From NCBI GenBank assembly GCA_949130485.1, contig OX422185.1, positions 7,479,127 through 7,543,126 of the forward strand: a DNA stretch of 64,000 nt. Direction: 5' to 3'. The DNA comes from Agelas oroides. Its lineage: Eukaryota; Porifera; Demospongiae; Agelasida; Agelasidae. The position numbers and the translations under genes were made by a program. Positions 11,193 to 21,800 of this stretch are shown one piece after another. Below the pieces are notes generated by a model, which saw only the letters and a list, made by a program, of their open reading frames with translations, was not told the DNA's origin and ran no database searches. How positions within the stretch are numbered: position 1 is the first letter of the stretch; each line of letters starts with the position of its first letter.

Positions 11193-11732
11193 ACGCTTGC
11201 CCGGGACAATACGTTAGTTGTTTGCTTGTAAACTGTTAATCTGACTTTGGACAACTGTATGAGAAGCCTGAGGTTTGCGTCTGGACAACTTCCAAGGGAA
11301 ACCAGTTGACATAAGGTGTAATTGTAATTACATCATCAGTTATGGTAGCTATTTGTAGGTGTTAATTACATTAGTAGCATAAGCTTTGGCGCCAAGTTGG
11401 CTATCTACTAATTTACTTACCTGAGCAATCTGATTGGTGCGAAAAGTTGCCGATACGCTTTATAATTAGGGCCTAGTTTTCCCATTGAACGGGTCCAGAC
11501 TCTATTCTTCGACAAGGCCGTAAGGCGCGCGCAAAAAATATGGCCCAGGGGCGGGACTCCAGTTCACTCAGTTGAAGTGTTTACATCATTTTAACCCTAG
11601 CGCTAAGTTGTGTAACAAGTATAACAGTTATACAACTGAGCGCCAAAGGTAAGGTGTGAAATGAGGCCTATAAATTATACCGTATATATAAGATAGCGTG
11701 AAAGATTGCGAACGATAATAGCTAATCACAAC

Positions 11733-13961
11733 GAATGCCACTATGCACCGAAAAGCAGGCGCGCGCCGCCGCGTATAATAACCGCATGCGACCATGACAT
11801 GCTGAGGTGTCTCTGCCTTTTCTGTAGTTCCAGAGGATGAAACAGGTATGTGTGTATCGATAAGAGCAAGTAATCTTTGCTGTATAAGCTTAGAAACTCA
11901 ATTGTGTTGAGCTGCCTTGTAGTCACGCAAGAGCAAATTATGACCTTGACCAGTGTGTGGGTTTGTTCTGTTTTGTTGCTGGGGAATGCCTGTGTATAGG
12001 TTGGTAGAAAAACTTCAACTTTATAAAAGTAGTTGTTCCCATACATCAAGGCTTAGAAGGTAATTCGTGCACTGGGAGAAGCTTAACATAGTCAAATGTA
12101 TGAGTTGCTGATGTGCAGTAGCTCAATAGAAGCACTTGTCGCACTTGCTGGAGAGTAGGGTAAGCATATTCAGACCTCAATGTATGTTTCAATGACCAGA
12201 TAGTCATCTAACCTCATTCCCATGCTCCCACTCAGCATTTTATTGCTTGCATTACAGAAAAGAGAAATAAGCGTGGTACATTATTTCACATATGTGATGT
12301 CAGGATAGAGGAATGGTAGAAAGGGTTAACTGTGCATGCTCATACCTGAGCCAAGCAACTAAGTTGAACTTACCACATGTATCTAGCTAGTCAAGGCAGT
12401 AACTATACCTGAACATGGATGTATTTGCTTGAACATGCAATTTGCTGAAAATTTTGTCCGTTTGTCAAATCATGTCAATCAGGAGATTATGAACTGCTTC
12501 ACGACACTCATAAGCTCCTGGTCATGGTCTTGCGAGATTATGTACCATCCTCTTCCTACTTTTCTGCATAATGACAAAGCTGGACGGGGTCTGAATTATA
12601 GCTATTCTATTCAATAAGTGAAGGTGTTTTAAGAGACTCGTAAGTATGCATTTACATCACTATTTCAAGCTAAATTCTTGCTAAGATGGTTGCCTTATCC
12701 ATACTTATGAAAGGTATTTTGGCTTGACTTGCTGTACTAACATAGGCCTACATGTATGAGTACTAGTGTACACAAAATGTCACTGTCCCCACGGGCAATG
12801 GAGTATGCCATGTACTGGTGGTGCTACTGATCAGCATTTGCTTTCTTCTTCCATGTTGAATAGTGCAGATTTCTAAGTTAGATGTTGTTCATTGCTAGCA
12901 CAAATACTGGAAATTTCACGTTTGTTGTCATACTCCAAAATGGTGTATGTACACTCAGACTGGTTTGTCTAAGATATTAAGAATGCTAAGAATGGCCAGG
13001 GAAAATGCTTACCATAGTGTGCATATGCCACTTTTGAGTACAACAACTTGAAATCTTTAGTAACACACAGCAGTGGTGTAGCCAAGCTGGGGCACACTGA
13101 GAAATGTGCTGTAGCAACTAGAGACTGTGCCCTACCGATGCAGGCATGCCTAAAAATTATCAGCGCCAAATGTACTGCTGTAAATCGCGAATCGGGCACT
13201 AAAAATACATAAAGCTGTTGTAATCAAGCTGTGCAGTATAGCCATCTATATCTTCAGAGTAATAGGGTCTCGTACGCTCCTATCATCTCAATGTATGCAA
13301 GTTTGCCGTACGTAGTAAAGCTGCGAAAAGGTTTGTACACTAACGTAGTGTCCCCATGGTGTGCCCTGGCATCAGCTGTGTCCTGGCTATGCCTCCGATA
13401 CACAATCATTTGCCACAGGAATGTGACTAACCCCCCAACTGTGGTAATGGTATTGTATGAGATTAACGTGTTGCTTGTCTGCTTTATATGCTTTTGCCAC
13501 ACAGATGAACAAATGTCAGTCCTTGTCGATGTATGATAAGGGCAAACCTGAGTTGCTCCTTCGGATTATATTTTTGTGTGTACCTCTTGTTGTGTGCCTC
13601 TCTGAGAGTATTGTATCTGAGAGTAACTCAACTCTTAACCAGCATGCATGTATTATGTTTTCATATTTGTACATGATATTTAGTTACGAATTTACTGCTC
13701 AAATTTTTTCTGACATGTTTAACAATTCAACACAGCGTTTGGCATCTGTGGCTACTTCAATCTCCCCATTGTCAGATCCCAGAGACGACTAATTCTCCAG
13801 CATACACTTGCGTGTACTTAGCCTTGTTCTTGGGCTCGCCCAGCTTTTTGAATTTAGGATAAAGTGGATGAGTCCACGCTCGACCAGACGGTGGTGAGTA
13901 CTGAATGCGGGCATTCCGGGTTAAAATATACGCGGCGGCGCGCGCCTGCTTCTCGGCATTC
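11733..13961. mobile_element. Mutator-like (MULE) non-autonomous insertion
   Basis: The ends are GC-rich inverted repeats. The left end starts GAATGCC, then, after about 10 extra bases, AAGCAGGCGCGCGCCGCCGC; the right end is the reverse complement ending GGCATTC at 13,961. The flanks are AATCACAAC (11,724-11,732) and AATAACAAC (13,962-13,970), a 9-bp target duplication with one mismatch. Copy B of the segmental duplication has the uninterrupted site AATAACAAC at 38,081-38,089, proving insertion. The 9-bp duplication suggests the Mutator superfamily. No transposase frame is recognised inside. The body shares blocks with 8430-9580. Confidence 0.8.
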
Positions 13962-14136
13962 AATAACAACCGCCCACCCGCACACACTCTGCAGGCTTTT
14001 GCGGGCAGGAAACAAGCATGTTATTAATAGTTGGCCTAACAAGGCTAGCCTGCAGCTGACCTGTGTATGACCGTGACTTGTCGTATGGTTCTGTATTGAA
14101 TCTTCCCATCTGATCATCATCATCGAGGTAGCCTCC

Positions 14137-14144
14137 ATGTCTCA
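14137..14144 (+). CDS. Putative first coding exon (1A) of NNMT-like methyltransferase
   Basis: ATGTCTCA is followed directly by the donor GTAAGT. Coding stops two bases into the third codon, which fits every methyltransferase main exon in this window (each acceptor AG is followed by one base completing a codon, then TCN-ACN-GAA-AAG or TCC-ATG-GAA). The joined start would be Met-Ser-Gln-Ser. The preceding stretch TGATCATCATCATCGAGGTAGCCTCC would be 5' leader. An identical ATG/donor block lies in copy B (38,254) and a third at 57,948. The upstream TATAAATTATACCGTATATA stretch (11,670-11,689) is a candidate core promoter region, now 2.4 kb away because of the Mutator-like insertion. No transcript evidence is available. 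Confidence 0.55.
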
Positions 14145-16460
14145 GTAAGTTTGGTGTATTTGAATGATTTGCACCGCTTGCAGTACACGCGCGATCAAAA
14201 CTTAGGCCAATTTTACAGTGTCGATAACCACCGGTGCCACAGATGGGCCGTACAGCATGGGGCCACAGGTACAGACGCGAAGTCACTAACCCCATGCATG
14301 CATTGTAAAAAGGTTTAAAAGGTTTAGGTTACTTCAACCATATTTTGGTCACCTCAGGTGCATTCCTTTGTGTGCTTGACACGTAAAGTTCAAGTAGTGC
14401 TTTCGAATCATAGTGATGACTTAGGGAACAGCTGAGCTCCACTGTCCTCTAAGTCGTCATCAACAGACACTGTATGGCGATCCTACCTTGGAAAATGATT
14501 TGAGTGCGTGAGAAGCGACCTGAGGCCCCTTCAGCTGAAAATGCCTACATAGTATACTTTCCACAGTAGATGAAAATTTCCCATCATGTCAGTAGTTTAG
14601 AAGGTTGCATTAATTGTGCTAATTATTAAAAATGCCATTAACACCAAATATCAAACAGACTTGTGAGTTACACAATTCACACCTTACTTACCTTCCATAT
14701 AGCTACACACTGTATGATGCTTACAGTTCTAGGTCAAAATGCCCTGACTAAAAAGCCTGTGAATCATGTTAAACCTATGTCTACAGCATTTAGAAAGCTT
14801 CAAGTTCTGCCTCCCAGCAGTCCTGAGTTGCAAAAGTTGAAAGTTGTAATTGGATTTGATTTCCTAAATTGACAAGTACATTTCACACCATATCTAAACA
14901 ATTGCGATTTTTTACAAAATTCATGCTCAAAACGCCACATCTAAACCTCAAGCAGTGGTGTTAGTACTCATATCAGAAGAGAAGTATTCATGAGTAGAAC
15001 ATGGCAATTTTTAATATAGCATTATGGTAAGTAGATACTCTTAAATAAGTTTGATGTTTTGTAGATGTTATCACACCTACAACATCTAGCCTATAATCTC
15101 AAACTTCTTAATAAGGGTTGTCTGCCCGCGAAATTTAAATTACATTCGCTACGTGCGTTACTATACGGTCGCCGATTATTGATTTTGTCTGGCGTGAAGG
15201 ATGCAGCAATATAGTAGAATGACATCACATATAAGGCACTTGCGCTGAAAACAGGAGTTGGGGGCATGTTCGCCCTCCCATCCTTAAAATCGCTTGTGTC
15301 AACAGCTGCAATATCCAGTGATGCACCTCCATTGAAGACACGTTGTTGTTTCTGATTGCATATGTCGACCTTAATTGTATCAACAAACACTTGACCAGGT
15401 CAAAGCACAAGCGACAGGACACTGCTGGTGGAAAAGTGAGGACACTCGATGGTTCGCCGAGAATTTGATCAACACCATATTCACCTTTTTAGCATGTGTA
15501 ATCGTTTTGTGCACTTTTGTTTACTTACTGTGTAATTCTGTATACTACGATTATTATGCAATGGTTGGTGGGTAGTTCAAGTGTCAAGGCAAAAAGGAGG
15601 GGTTGCGTTGCCAAAAATCTGCGATGTGCCCCCATGCCATTAGCTATATACACACCTGCATAATAATAGGGGATCTGGTAGATATATATTTTGTTGTTCT
15701 GTAGGAATTCAGCAGCATGATCTGATTGGCTGATTTGGCAAGTATCTGAGCTTCCTCACTGCAAAGTACTCATCACACATGCACCTTTACAGAGCCAATT
15801 AGCACACTTTCATACTTACGACTAGTAAGCAACTTCAAAGGATTAACCTTTGTACAATTCATAATAGCTATAGCCCATAGTGTGAGGATGTACTTATCTG
15901 CCAGATCCTCTGTGTTACCTGGGTTGGAGAGTAGCTATACACAGCATTATGTGGGTTTGTTTGTGGAGCTCTGTGTAGGCAGGAGAGAGAAAATTCCATA
16001 GGAATCCAGCTGGGAATCCTATCAGCCACTAGTTGGATACTCTTACCACAGAGCAAGCCATTGGACCCATGTTAAAGGAAAAAGTTTGCTTATTGCAGGT
16101 AGACTAGAGGCATCAGCTGACTTAGATATGTTGCCCATTGCTGAAGGCAGGGTGGTGAATATGAAAGTATTGGCTCAGGCAATGTGCTTATACTGCCAAT
16201 CCACAACAGGCCAACAAGCCTGTCCACATGAGATCTCCCCACATTTATGTTACGCAGTACTATCAAACTGCAAGAGAAAGACAACTGAAATCAACTGAGG
16301 CCACGCTTGCCACACATATTAACCCTTAGGTTTCCTACCTGCCAAAGTGACACAGCAAGTAGCTAGTATCTATACAGTCTTGTTACACTTGTCCACATGG
16401 GTGGCAAGAATATCTTATTAGATTCATCCTGAGCTTTACTAATGTATGTGACCACCGCTG
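14145..16460 (+). other. Start of methyltransferase intron A
   Basis: If exon 1A splices to the main exon at 27,985, this is the beginning of a 13.8-kb intron that also contains the DIRS and BEL elements. The part up to 16,310 is segmental duplication sequence. It holds the remnant of a tRNA-derived repeat around 16,000-16,065 (GGAATCCAGCTGGGAATCC). The 15,133-15,543 stretch absent from copy B has no recognisable protein. Confidence 0.4.
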
Positions 16461-16462
16461 GA

Positions 16463-16816
16463 CTATATGTTATAGAGGCTAGCGCGGTTACAGGATATAC
16501 ACGATGCCTGTTTAAATATACCGCCCCTGGAGTGCAAACGTACAAAGAGCTTGATGCCCTTCACCACCTGTTCTAATTGTGGCATTGTTGCTGTGAATCG
16601 GTCCTCCAGCCCATAGCTTATTTGCATGTGGCGGAGGGACGATAGATAGCTCTTAATTGAGCTGTGCTTGAGGCCTTGTTCTCCCAGAAATGCTACATAG
16701 TAGCAAATGAAATCTTTCGAGAGTGGAAGAGGGGTTAAATTGGCTGCCATACAAAACTCTAAGAAATGCTTCTGTGCAGACTGGTAGACTCGCTTTGTTG
16801 ATGGTGCTAGCGCCAT
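16463..16816 (-). pseudogene. DIRS-like tyrosine recombinase, N-terminal fragment
   Basis: The minus-strand frame starts MALAPSTKRVYQSAQKHFLE and continues through FICYYVAFLGEQGLKHSSIK and a YLSSLRHMQISYG segment. This matches the SAM-like N-terminal DNA-binding domain of tyrosine recombinases in DIRS/Ngaro-type retrotransposons. The catalytic R-H-R-Y domain is absent: after VVKGIK the frame runs into LFVRLHSRGGIF, and similar DNA (ACACTCCAGGGGCGGTATAT) recurs at 59,748-59,767. It lies downstream of, and on the same strand as, the RT/RNase H remains, the expected gene order for DIRS elements. Truncated and non-functional. Confidence 0.75.
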
Positions 16817-16829
16817 ACAATAGAACTCC

Positions 16830-18279
16830 CTAACAGCGCTCCCCAGTTCGGCGAGGTCCAGTCAGCTCCCCTGGTGCCACTAGCACTGGCAGAGTCTGTG
16901 GAAGAGTAGAAGGGGAGGGGTCGAGATCAGGCTTGCTGTCAAAGAGAACCACTAATTTGTTACGGGGTATGGCATCACCTGCTACATTAAGTATGGCTGG
17001 GATGTGGCATGCACTATACCAAAAGCTGAATGATGCTGCAATAAAAAACAAACACCGCAGCAGGTGCATTAGGACCCCATCTCTTGCGTACCCTGAGTTC
17101 AACTACTGCTTCGTTGTCTGACACAAACTTCCATAAAGCTGCTGCCATCACTATTGGCACCTACCAGTTCCTTGGCTGCAATTGACAGATGTTACCAGTT
17201 TGTCTCCCACTGGTACTGTAGCCATTCCCCCTTCCAGATGGCCCCACATCCCCAAGTGCCTGAGGCATCACTAATAACCTGAGTGTCCGGCATGGACTTT
17301 TGATGGTCCCACAGCATTGACACACCATTCCATTGATCAAGGAACGTATTCCACCATGCAATATCTGATCTGAAATCACGGTTAAGACGAACTCGATAGT
17401 GAGGTCGCTGAGGGATTGTAATTGTCTCAAATATCCTCCTCAGGAAAACCCTTCCTGGCCTGACAACTTTACATGCATGCTGGAGTAAACCAGCCAAGGA
17501 CTGCAATTCCCTTTTTGTGCATGCTTTCCTTCCTTTAATGGTTGATTTAAGGTACTCTAACTTCTCCACTGGTAGTCGTAACTGCATTGTTGCTGAATCC
17601 AGCTCAAAGCCTAGAAATTCTATGCACGATGCCGGACCCTTTTTGCTTCTCTGTTGCCAAAGGTAGTGAAGCTCTTCACATGTGCCCAGGAGGGTGGCCA
17701 GGGCTAAATTGCACTCCTCTGTCCCTGGTGAGCCGAGACACAGAAAATAAATAATAAGGTAATGAAACAACCATCTGGCCCCTCGCTTTCTCACCACCCA
17801 CTGGAGGGCATCTGCCACTGAATCAAAAATTTTTGGTGCTGACCTCAGCCCGAATGGGAGTACACAGTTATGTATTCCCAGGCACCCAATCGCATACCCA
17901 ACAACAAACTGTCCTCCGGGTGCACTGGAATCACCCTGTAGGCACTGCGAATATCTATCTTTGCCATTTGAGTACCCCTACCAAGCCTCAAGATTACCTG
18001 AACTATATGATCCACTGATACATACGCTAGTGAAGACCGCTCCTTTGAGATTCCATCATTTACGCTTCTTCCCTCAGGATGAGATAAGTCTACTATCAAT
18101 CTCCACTTTCCCGGGGTGTGACCCTTTGGGATCACCCCAAAGGGGCTGATCTGGAGCCCTGGAGTGCTATCCGTTGGGAGAGGACCCACCATCCTTCCCA
18201 AGCTGCACTCTTTCTCCAAAAACTCTTGGACCACAGCAGGGTGAGAAACCACCGATGGGATGTCCATGCGGGAAACCAT
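16830..18279 (-). pseudogene. DIRS-like reverse transcriptase/RNase H, decayed
   Basis: Three frame-shifted pieces on the minus strand. 18,279-17,845 begins with HPAVVQEFLEKECSLGRMVG and contains PFGVIPKGHTPGKWRLIVDL and the RT motif MAKIDIRSAYR. After a frameshift near 17,870, 17,818-17,192 carries the palm region, FLGFELD, a RELQSLAGLLQHACKVVRPG block and the RNase H motif ISDASGTWGCGAIW. 17,102-16,830 carries NSG..RDGVLMHLLRCLFF and HIPAILNVAGDAIPRNKL, typical of the RNase H end. Where the catalytic Tyr-x-Asp-Asp should stand the frame reads YLIIY, so both aspartates are lost. The order RT, RNase H, then tyrosine recombinase fits DIRS elements. The 5' boundary at about 18,279 is a rearrangement breakpoint. 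Confidence 0.8.
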
Positions 18280-18358
18280 TGTTTCCCCACTGTCAGATAC
18301 ACTAGGGGCTTGGGTGAGGGCTATGGCCGAACATCCGGACTCACAATTTAAGAACTAT
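18260..18358 (+). pseudogene. DIRS-like pol fragment, left part (plus strand)
   Basis: The plus strand reads SPLSDTLGAWVRAMAEHPDS then QFKNY and is cut by the BEL element. It continues after the BEL element at 24,700. The region normally lies just upstream of the RT domain in DIRS polyproteins (pattern HPD..F..YI..G...GFRIGF). It is head-to-head with the minus-strand RT piece beginning at 18,279, which is abnormal. Confidence 0.65.
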
Positions 18359-18674
18359 TGGTGCTGCAAGCAGACTTATGTTGGACACATGCACATAATT
18401 GTTGGATTGTACCCACCTTTGTTCACTTGCATGGTTGCCGTTAAATCATTGTACTTGCAGCAGACTTGTGTCTTTTCATTATCTATTGTCCTCGTCATGT
18501 GCTCTTGTAATTTGTCTATGGAACTTTCTAGAACATTCCTCTTCTCCTATTTAAGTTTCTGTGATTGCCACTTGTCATTGTCAGTTCTTTGATTGCCATT
18601 TGCCATGAAGTGAATATATTTCCTACCCTGCTATGCGCATCTCGTCTAACTACTGTCCGAGAGAGAGCTCAACA
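18359..18674 (+). repeat. 5' LTR of the BEL/Pao element
   Basis: 316 bp, TG...CA ends, identical by eye to the 3' copy. It contains TCCTATTTAAGTTTC (about 18,545), a TATA-like core promoter candidate, and GAAGTGAATATATTTCC further downstream, a weak polyadenylation-type region (no exact AATAAA). Confidence 0.93.
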
Positions 18675-18678
18675 TTTA

Positions 18679-18696
18679 TGGTCCTTCGAGCCGGAT
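18679..18696 (+). promoter_or_regulatory. Putative tRNA primer-binding site of the BEL element
   Basis: TGGTCCTTCGAGCCGGAT starts four bases after the 5' LTR. The TGG is complementary to a tRNA 3' CCA end, as expected for minus-strand priming. I cannot name the priming tRNA with confidence. Confidence 0.55.
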
Positions 18697-18820
18697 ACTT
18701 TCCGAACTGCAAGTCTGTTCTACTGGTTCTCTCTTGGATTGTCGCCTACATTCTACACACCATCGCCGCATGCAACGCACTGATGTTCACTGACTCTCTC
18801 CTCAAAGTTGCCTGTCAACC

Positions 18821-21800
18821 ATGAGCGAAACTGACCAGCCAACACTTGCTACTCTAAGAAAGAGAAGAGGCGTCAGCAAGGCCTCTATAACCCGCCTGAA
18901 CACTCGACTGAAAGACCTTGAGAGTAGGATTCACGAACCTACAACCTCGAGCCTTGCCCAACGGATGTCACAAATGCTGGACAATCTCGATGCGGACTTC
19001 AAGAAGCATCACTATGCCGTTATTGACCGTATTGACGAAGCTGACGTGGAAGCTCTCAGCAGAGAGCAAGACGCACTCGACCAACATGATGATGGTATAT
19101 CCGATCTTGCTATGCGAATTGAGCAAGTCATAGGAGCCTGCAGCTTGACTTCAGGCCTTGGTGCAAGAAAAATTGTATTGCGCAGACTGTCCTATCTGAA
19201 GAATAGCCTCTCAGCAATCAGTACTGCAGTCCATGCGCTAACAGCAGAATCAGCAGAACTCCACCTGCTGCACCAATATCAAGAGCAGCTACCTGACTTC
19301 AAGAAAGAGCTTGGAGACGTTCGCCAAACTCTCTTATCCCTTGGAGTAGAAGAAGGAGATGAGCTTGAAACATCTACAAATGCCATCGACAAAGTTCTCT
19401 TTGACTGCAGCCTGCAACTCAAGAAGCTGTTATTCACTCTCCCAAATCCAATCTCTGATCCATTAATGGAATCATCTGCTACAATGGTAACGGGAGTCAA
19501 ACTACCAAAAATCGATGTTCCCACCTTTGATGGCAACATCCTCAACTGGCAAATGTTCTGGGAGCAGTTCAGTATTGCCATTCATGAACGTTCAAGCCTT
19601 TCAGACACTGAGAAGTTGGTGTATCTCCATCACTCACTCAAGGATAGTGCAGCAAAGAAAGTTATTGAAGGCCTGTCTCGGTCTGGAGACCAATATGCCG
19701 AAGCAATCATGTGTTTGCAGTCACGCTATGATCGTCCCAGGCTAATCCACCAGACTCATGTCAAGAAGATTGTTGAAATTGCCCCCTTAAAGGAGGGTTC
19801 TGGAAAGGAGCTCCGCTATCTGCATGATACTGCACAACAACACCTTAGAGCTCTTAAAGCCATGGGACAAGAACCGTCTGGATCATTTATTACAGCTCTG
19901 CTGGAGTTGAAGCTTGATCAGAACACCATGTTTGAGTGGCAGAAGTGCAGCCAAGAGTCCTCAGAGGTCCCTCACTACAAAGACCTCCTGGGATTTATCA
20001 ACCTCAGAGCACAAGCGTCTGAATTTGTTTCCTCTGAAACAAAGAAGTTCATTCATACGGAGCGTCACTTACCCAGACGAGTTCCACCAAGTAAACCTGG
20101 TCCAATAGTATCCTTCGCAACAAGTGCAAGCAACACTGATAATTGTGCTCTGTGTAAGAATGAGAAACACCCTCTGTATGTCTGCACTCGCTTTAAATCC
20201 CTTCCTCGAGACAAGATGATGTCCACAATCAAGTCAAATGAGCTCTGTCTCAATTGCCTTCGACCAGGTCACTTCTCCAAGCAGTGTCCTAGCCTCAACC
20301 GGTGCAGGAAATGCCAGAAACCTCACCACACCCTCATCCATGATGACAGCAAGGAAACTCTCCCAAGTCAGTCTGACAAAACTCTCACTTCATCCACCTC
20401 CTCAACTGAGCCTACGGTTCTCAGTCATACAGTGGCTGGAGTCACCTCCAACACTCTACTGATGACCTGTCAAGTCCTAGTCAAGGCTCCTCACAACTCC
20501 TCAGTCAAGGCTCGTGCATTACTTGATTCAGCATCATCCACATCATTTGTTTCCGAGCGTCTAGCTCAGAGTCTATGTTTGCCTCGCTTCCATCACAACA
20601 TTAGAATTTCTGGTATTGCTGGACTATCACATCAATCTCCACTCCAATCTGTTGCCACATTTAACGTGTCTCCTGTCCACACCGCTGCAAAGAGTCTCTC
20701 TGTATCTGCCATCGTCGTTCCTCGAGTCACATGTGATCTCCCCGTCCAACCCGTCCATTTTGATTCGCAATGGACTCACCTCAAGGATTTGAAGCTAGCA
20801 GATCCAGACTTTGGACGTCCTGGAAAGATAGACATACTACTGGGAATTGATGTCTACACCGATGTATTGTTGCATGGCCGGCGGTCTGGACCACCTGGTT
20901 CTCCAATTGCCTTTGAAACCATATTTGGCTGGGTCCTAGCAGGAAGGACCAGCTCACACACTTCTGTCTGCCTCTCAATTGCCACCCATCATGTCTCTGT
21001 CACTTCAGCTGATGACTTACTCAGGAAGTTCTGGGAAATTGAAGAAAGCCCTAAAGGTCCCTCCAACCTGTCTCCAGATGAACGCCTTGTGGTCCAACAC
21101 TTCAAGGACACACACACCCGCTCAGACGAAGGCCGGTTCATTGTACCTCTACCAAAGAGACCTCGATCCAAATCACTTGGAGAGTCGAGATCTCAGGCTG
21201 TGAAACGATTTCTATCACTAGAACGTTCACTGTACTCGAAAGGTCAATTCCAAGAATTCTCCACTGTAATGGAGGAATACTTCAAGATGAATCATGCTGA
21301 GCTAGTTCCTGTGGCTGATCTTCAGAAACCTCCCAAAGAAATTTTCTACCTCCCTATGCATGCTGTCAGGAAAGAACACAGCTCCACCACTAAGCTCAGA
21401 GTTGTATTTGATGCTTCTGCTAAATCTGCTAGTGGTATCTCATTGAATGTTCTCCTGCTAGTCGGACCGACCGTTCACTCCCCTCTCATTGATGTTCTCC
21501 TAAGGTTCAGGCTCCACCGTGTCGCTCTCACTGCTGATGTCAGCAAAATGTACCGTGCAATTGAGCTTGTTCCTTCTGACCGTGACCTTCACAGATTTGT
21601 ATGGAGAAGGACCCCTGAGGAACCACTCCAAGACTACCGCATGACCAGAGTTACCTTTGGAGTCTCTGCATCCTCCTTTGCCGCAAACATGTCTCTTAAG
21701 CAGAATGCTCTCGACTTTGCTGTTGACTACCCTCAAGCTGCCAAAGTTGTTGAAGATTCTTTTTATGTTGATGATGGCCTCACTGGTGCAGACTCCATAC

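Larger units (their letters stand above)
11438..16310. repeat. Segmental duplication, copy A
   Basis: Apart from insertions, this block is collinear with 37,783-40,430 (copy B). It runs from GCGAAAAGTT..CCGATACGCTTTATAATTAGGGCC through the TATA-rich stretch, the ATGTCTCA first exon, the GTGATGACTTAGGGAACAGC block and the GAATTCAGCAGCATGATCTG block, to the tRNA-derived sequence near 16,000. Copy A carries the 2.2-kb insertion at 11,733-13,961 and an extra 0.4-kb stretch at about 15,133-15,543. Copy B carries extra stretches at about 38,285-38,360 and 38,595-38,880. Confidence 0.85.

Noticed and set aside
13231..13792. Plus-strand frames inside the Mutator-like element, possible captured gene
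   Set aside because: Hydrophobic, unpatterned translation with no match to a known family, and frames are not conserved in the related 8.4-9.6 kb segment.
15091..15575. Frames on both strands within the 0.4 kb missing from duplication copy B
   Set aside because: Frames overlap on opposite strands, lack family resemblance and have no signals; presence/absence alone does not make a gene.
18260..18592. Small proteins within the LTRs (identical in both)
   Set aside because: LTR sequence that happens to be open; no family similarity, and the same frame in both LTRs reflects LTR identity.
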